Position numbers and translations under genes: made by a program. The notes below the pieces were generated by a model. It did not search any database. It was not told where the DNA came from and saw only the letters and a program-made list of their open reading frames with translations. Positions 6,822 to 8,883 of a DNA stretch of 8,883 bases are shown piece after piece; position 1 is the stretch's first letter, and the number at the start of each line of letters is the position of its first letter. The DNA is from Nephthysia sp036513515 (lineage in GTDB: Bacteria; Chloroflexota; Dormibacteria; Dormibacterales; Dormibacteraceae), in contig DATBYW010000084.1 in NCBI GenBank assembly GCA_036513515.1, forward strand, positions 1 through 8,883. Direction: 5' to 3'.

Positions 6822-6829
6822 AGAGGTGG
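6822..6829 (+). promoter_or_regulatory. Shine-Dalgarno-like site for the PIG-L gene
   Basis: AGAGGTGG ends 10 bases before the GTG start at 6840. It supports GTG as the start and shows that this downstream operon gene carries a ribosome site, while the promoter-proximal genes in the window mostly lack one. Confidence 0.5.
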
Positions 6830-6839
6830 GCTTCACCCG

Positions 6840-7574
6840 GTGAGCCGCCGGCTACTGCTCGTGCTGGCCCATCCGGACGACGAGTCGATGGGCAACGGCA
6901 CCCTGATCACCAGGCACGTGGGGGTCGGGTGCGAGGTGCATCTGGTGTGCGCCACACGCGGCGGCGCCGGTTGGACCGGCCGGCCCGCCGGGCGTCGACC
7001 CGAGGAGCTCACCCAGATCCGCGCCGAAGAGCTGGCGCGAGCGGCGGAGGTCCTCCACCTGGCAAGCGTCGAGCTGTGGGACTATCCCGACGGTGGAGTG
7101 ACCGGCTGCGATCAGGACGAGATCGTGGAGCGGGTTCGGGTCGCGGTTGAGAGGCTCGAGCCGGATGTCGTGGTCGGGTGGGGGCCGGACGGAGGGTATA
7201 GGCACCCCGACCACATCGCCATCGGGGCGTGCACGGATCGGGCGGTCGCCGGAAGCGGCAAGCCGCACTACCACATGGCTGTCGACAGACGGGCCGCGGA
7301 CGCCTTCAACAACCTGGTCACGAGCCAGCGACTCGACGTCGGGACCATGCGCCTGGTGGCGGTCGAGCCGGTCGACGTCATCCTGGAGCCGTCGCCGGAG
7401 GAGCTGGCGATCATAGGGCGAGCGATCGCATGTCACGACAGTCAGCGCACCGCGTTTGTGGACAGGATGATCAACAACCCCTGGCTGCTGTTCTGGATGG
7501 CGCGGAGCTCCTACGTGCGCGTGAGCGGCCACCGTGGAGACGTTGCGACGGACCTTCTCCCCGAGCTCGCTTGA
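6840..7574 (+). CDS. PIG-L/LmbE-type zinc-dependent deacetylase
   Basis: The family removes N-acyl groups, usually acetyl from GlcNAc-type conjugates; members include MshB and Mca of mycothiol metabolism and BshB of bacillithiol synthesis. The protein has 244 residues, nearer to BshB-type lengths than to the roughly 290 of MshB or Mca. The N-terminal AHPDDES gives zinc ligands H11 and D14 and the general base D13. The second motif RHPDH supplies H125, the third zinc ligand. It starts with GTG, directly followed by a beta strand (RRLLLVLAHPDDE), so no signal peptide is present and it is probably cytoplasmic. It lies 24 bases behind the aminotransferase in the same direction. No thiol-synthesis partner (glycosyltransferase, cysteine ligase) is within the window, so assignment to mycothiol or bacillithiol would be guesswork. 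Deacetylase chemistry is likely; the substrate is unknown. Confidence 0.92.
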   Translation: MSRRLLLVLAHPDDESMGNGTLITRHVGVGCEVHLVCATRGGAGWTGRPAGRRPEELTQIRAEELARAAEVLHLASVELWDYPDGGVTGCDQDEIVERVRVAVERLEPDVVVGWGPDGGYRHPDHIAIGACTDRAVAGSGKPHYHMAVDRRAADAFNNLVTSQRLDVGTMRLVAVEPVDVILEPSPEELAIIGRAIACHDSQRTAFVDRMINNPWLLFWMARSSYVRVSGHRGDVATDLLPELA

Positions 7575-7616
7575 TTCCGAGGGCTCACAACTGATAGCCG
7601 GCCTTAACAGGCAACG

Positions 7617-7645
7617 TTGGCAACAGAGCTGAGCCAGCCTACGAT
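7617..7645 (+). promoter_or_regulatory. Strong candidate promoter giving a leaderless mRNA for the DUF222/HNH gene
   Basis: TTGGCA (7617-7622) and TACGAT (7640-7645) are separated by exactly 17 bases and match sigma-70-type -35 and -10 boxes in five of six and four of six positions. Only six bases separate the -10 box from the ATG at 7652, so transcription should start at or within a base or so of the start codon. No Shine-Dalgarno sequence is present. GGCAAC occurs twice (7611-7624 area), overlapping the -35 box. Confidence 0.6.
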
Positions 7646-7651
7646 GCGAAC

Positions 7652-8883
7652 ATGCGTACGGATGGCACAGAATTCATCCAACTTGTCGAGGCAGGCTCAC
7701 AGCAGATAGTTGGCGCGCTCCGCCAGGCCGCCGCGCAGGGCCTCGACGTCGAGGGACTGACCGACGTCCTCAAGGTCGCCTTCTCCTGCCGCAACCAGGT
7801 CGACGCCGCCGTCACCAGCGCAATCGGCGCCCTCGATCAGGCCGCCGAGAAGGCCCCCGACGGCGAGGTCACCATGGCGCTCTCCTGCGCCACCTGGCTC
7901 AGCCACAACCTGCAGGTCAGCTCCAGCACCGCCCACGCCCAGGTCCTCCTGGCCCGGCGGCTGCCCTCCCTGCCTGCCACCGCCACCGCCTTTCAGCGCG
8001 GGGAGCTCTCGCCTCAGCACGCCAGCGTCATCGTCCGCGGCGTGGAGGCGGTCGAGCGCGGCGGCGGCGAAGCCGGGCCGGCCGAGGCGCTGCTGCTCCA
8101 GGAGGCCCGGCAGCGAGACCCCCGCGACCTGCTTCGCTGGGGCTTGAGCATGCTCCACCAACTGGCCCCTCAGGAGATGGTGGCGGAGGAGGAGCGGCGG
8201 CGCCGGCGTCGCTATCTGCACCTCAGGGAAGCCTTCGACGGCGGCTATGAGCTGGAGGGCTACCTGGACCCCGAGGGCGGCGCCACCTTGAAGACCGCGC
8301 TCAACGGGCTGCTCGGCCCCCGCCCCAGGCAGGACCAGCGCAGCCCCGGCCAGCGCCGCGCCGACGGCCTGGTCGAGCTCGCCACCAGGGTCCTGGACCG
8401 AGGCGAGCTGCCGGTGCGCGGCGGCCAGCGTCCCCACCTCACCATCACCGCCAGCCTGGAGACCCTGCGCGGCGACGCCGGGGCGCCTGCCGCGCTGCTC
8501 GACTGGGGCTTCCCGATCTCCGGTCAGGCCCTGCGCCGGATCGCTCGGGACGCCGAGATCACGCCGGTCCTGCTCAGCCCCCGAGGGGATCCGCTGCACG
8601 TGGGCAGGAAGTACCGGACGGCGACGGCCAAGATGAGCAAGGCATTAGCCCTGCGCGACCGGCGCTGCGTCTGGCCCGGCTGCGACAGACCGCCGGAGTG
8701 GTGTCAGCGCCACCACGAGCAGCCCTGGGCGCTCGGCGGCAACACGGAGGTCGAGGGGATGAGCCTGCTCTGTGCGAGGCATCACGGGCGGCTGAGCAGA
8801 GGCTGGCGGCTGGAGCGGCTGCCCGACCGCCGGGTCATCGCCCACGCGCCCCGACCTGCAGCAGCCGTTCGCACTCGCTCTGT
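7652..8883 (+). CDS. DUF222 domain protein with C-terminal HNH endonuclease-like domain (13E12 family), 3' end missing
   Basis: 410 residues are visible and the frame is still open at the edge. Residues about 20-290 match the DUF222 pattern: helical, Ala/Arg/Leu-rich, with WLSHNLQVSSSTAHAQVLLARRLPSLPATATAFQRGELSPQHASVI. Residues about 335-390 form an HNH-like zinc domain: C339 and C344 (CVWPGC), C351, H354-H355, the GG before N-T, C374 and H377-H378. The residue usually Asn before the LLC segment is Gly here (EGMSLLC). The family occurs in many copies in actinobacterial genomes, including the mycobacterial 13E12 repeat proteins; its function is unproven, though a nuclease or mobile-element role is suspected. 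ATG 7652 is supported by the promoter boxes six bases upstream. An ATG at 7644 is out of frame. The gene is separately promoted from the PIG-L gene 77 bases before it. Confidence 0.92.
   Translation, partial: MRTDGTEFIQLVEAGSQQIVGALRQAAAQGLDVEGLTDVLKVAFSCRNQVDAAVTSAIGALDQAAEKAPDGEVTMALSCATWLSHNLQVSSSTAHAQVLLARRLPSLPATATAFQRGELSPQHASVIVRGVEAVERGGGEAGPAEALLLQEARQRDPRDLLRWGLSMLHQLAPQEMVAEEERRRRRRYLHLREAFDGGYELEGYLDPEGGATLKTALNGLLGPRPRQDQRSPGQRRADGLVELATRVLDRGELPVRGGQRPHLTITASLETLRGDAGAPAALLDWGFPISGQALRRIARDAEITPVLLSPRGDPLHVGRKYRTATAKMSKALALRDRRCVWPGCDRPPEWCQRHHEQPWALGGNTEVEGMSLLCARHHGRLSRGWRLERLPDRRVIAHAPRPAAAVRTRS

Noticed and set aside
5844..7532. Minus-strand frames opposite the aminotransferase and PIG-L genes
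   Set aside because: They are antisense shadows with low-complexity composition and no motif; the plus-strand genes carry complete active sites.
7644..7646. ATG at 7644 as start of the DUF222 gene
   Set aside because: It is 8 bases upstream of ATG 7652 and out of frame with the DUF222 translation.
7575..7651. Terminator between the PIG-L and DUF222 genes
   Set aside because: No stem-loop with a T-tract is visible in the gap; it holds only promoter-like boxes.
7697..8599. 300-residue minus-strand frame opposite the DUF222 gene
   Set aside because: The translation is Gly/Ala/Gln/Leu-rich with no domain, while the plus strand matches DUF222/HNH along its length.
1..8883. CRISPR array, tRNA, rRNA, insertion sequence ends or phage attachment sites
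   Set aside because: No regularly spaced repeats, cloverleaf-like segments, transposase motifs or long inverted or direct repeat pairs were seen on either strand.

Overview
The window is GC-rich DNA, densely coded on both strands, with six genes and no gene-free stretch longer than 130 bases. The base composition, a DUF222/HNH (13E12-type) gene, PIG-L and class I/II aminotransferase relatives, and starts without Shine-Dalgarno sequences suggest an actinobacterium-like, high-GC Gram-positive-type organism. Dormibacterota and Chloroflexota are alternatives. This placement is inference; no rRNA or other phylogenetic marker is present.

Left block (1-4498, minus strand, read right to left): a short-type citrate synthase, then dihydrolipoyl dehydrogenase (E3), then a 2-oxoacid dehydrogenase E1 whose alpha and beta subunits are fused in one frame and which runs off the left edge. 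The E1 resembles the branched-chain type. A lipoyl-bearing E2 gene would be expected beyond the left edge but is not seen. Together the block oxidises 2-oxoacids to acyl-CoA and supplies a synthase that condenses an acyl-CoA with oxaloacetate.

Middle (4564-5496, minus strand): a cation diffusion facilitator with histidine-rich ends. A perfect 16-bp palindrome touches its start codon. The 128-bp divergent region (5497-5624) also holds a GC palindrome and a promoter-like TTGACA box for the plus-strand genes.

Right block (5625-7574, plus strand): a PLP-dependent aminotransferase followed 24 bases later by a PIG-L/LmbE-type zinc deacetylase, probably an operon of unknown pathway. A separate well-spaced promoter that predicts a leaderless mRNA then precedes a DUF222/HNH gene (7652 to the right edge, incomplete).

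No tRNA, rRNA, CRISPR array, insertion sequence or clear intrinsic terminator was seen. The content is mostly metabolic. The items most worth a second look are the fused E1 with a possible internal start, the leaderless-type promoter architecture, the palindrome at the metal transporter start, and the orphan aminotransferase/deacetylase pair. I found no convincing evidence for an undescribed multi-gene system.
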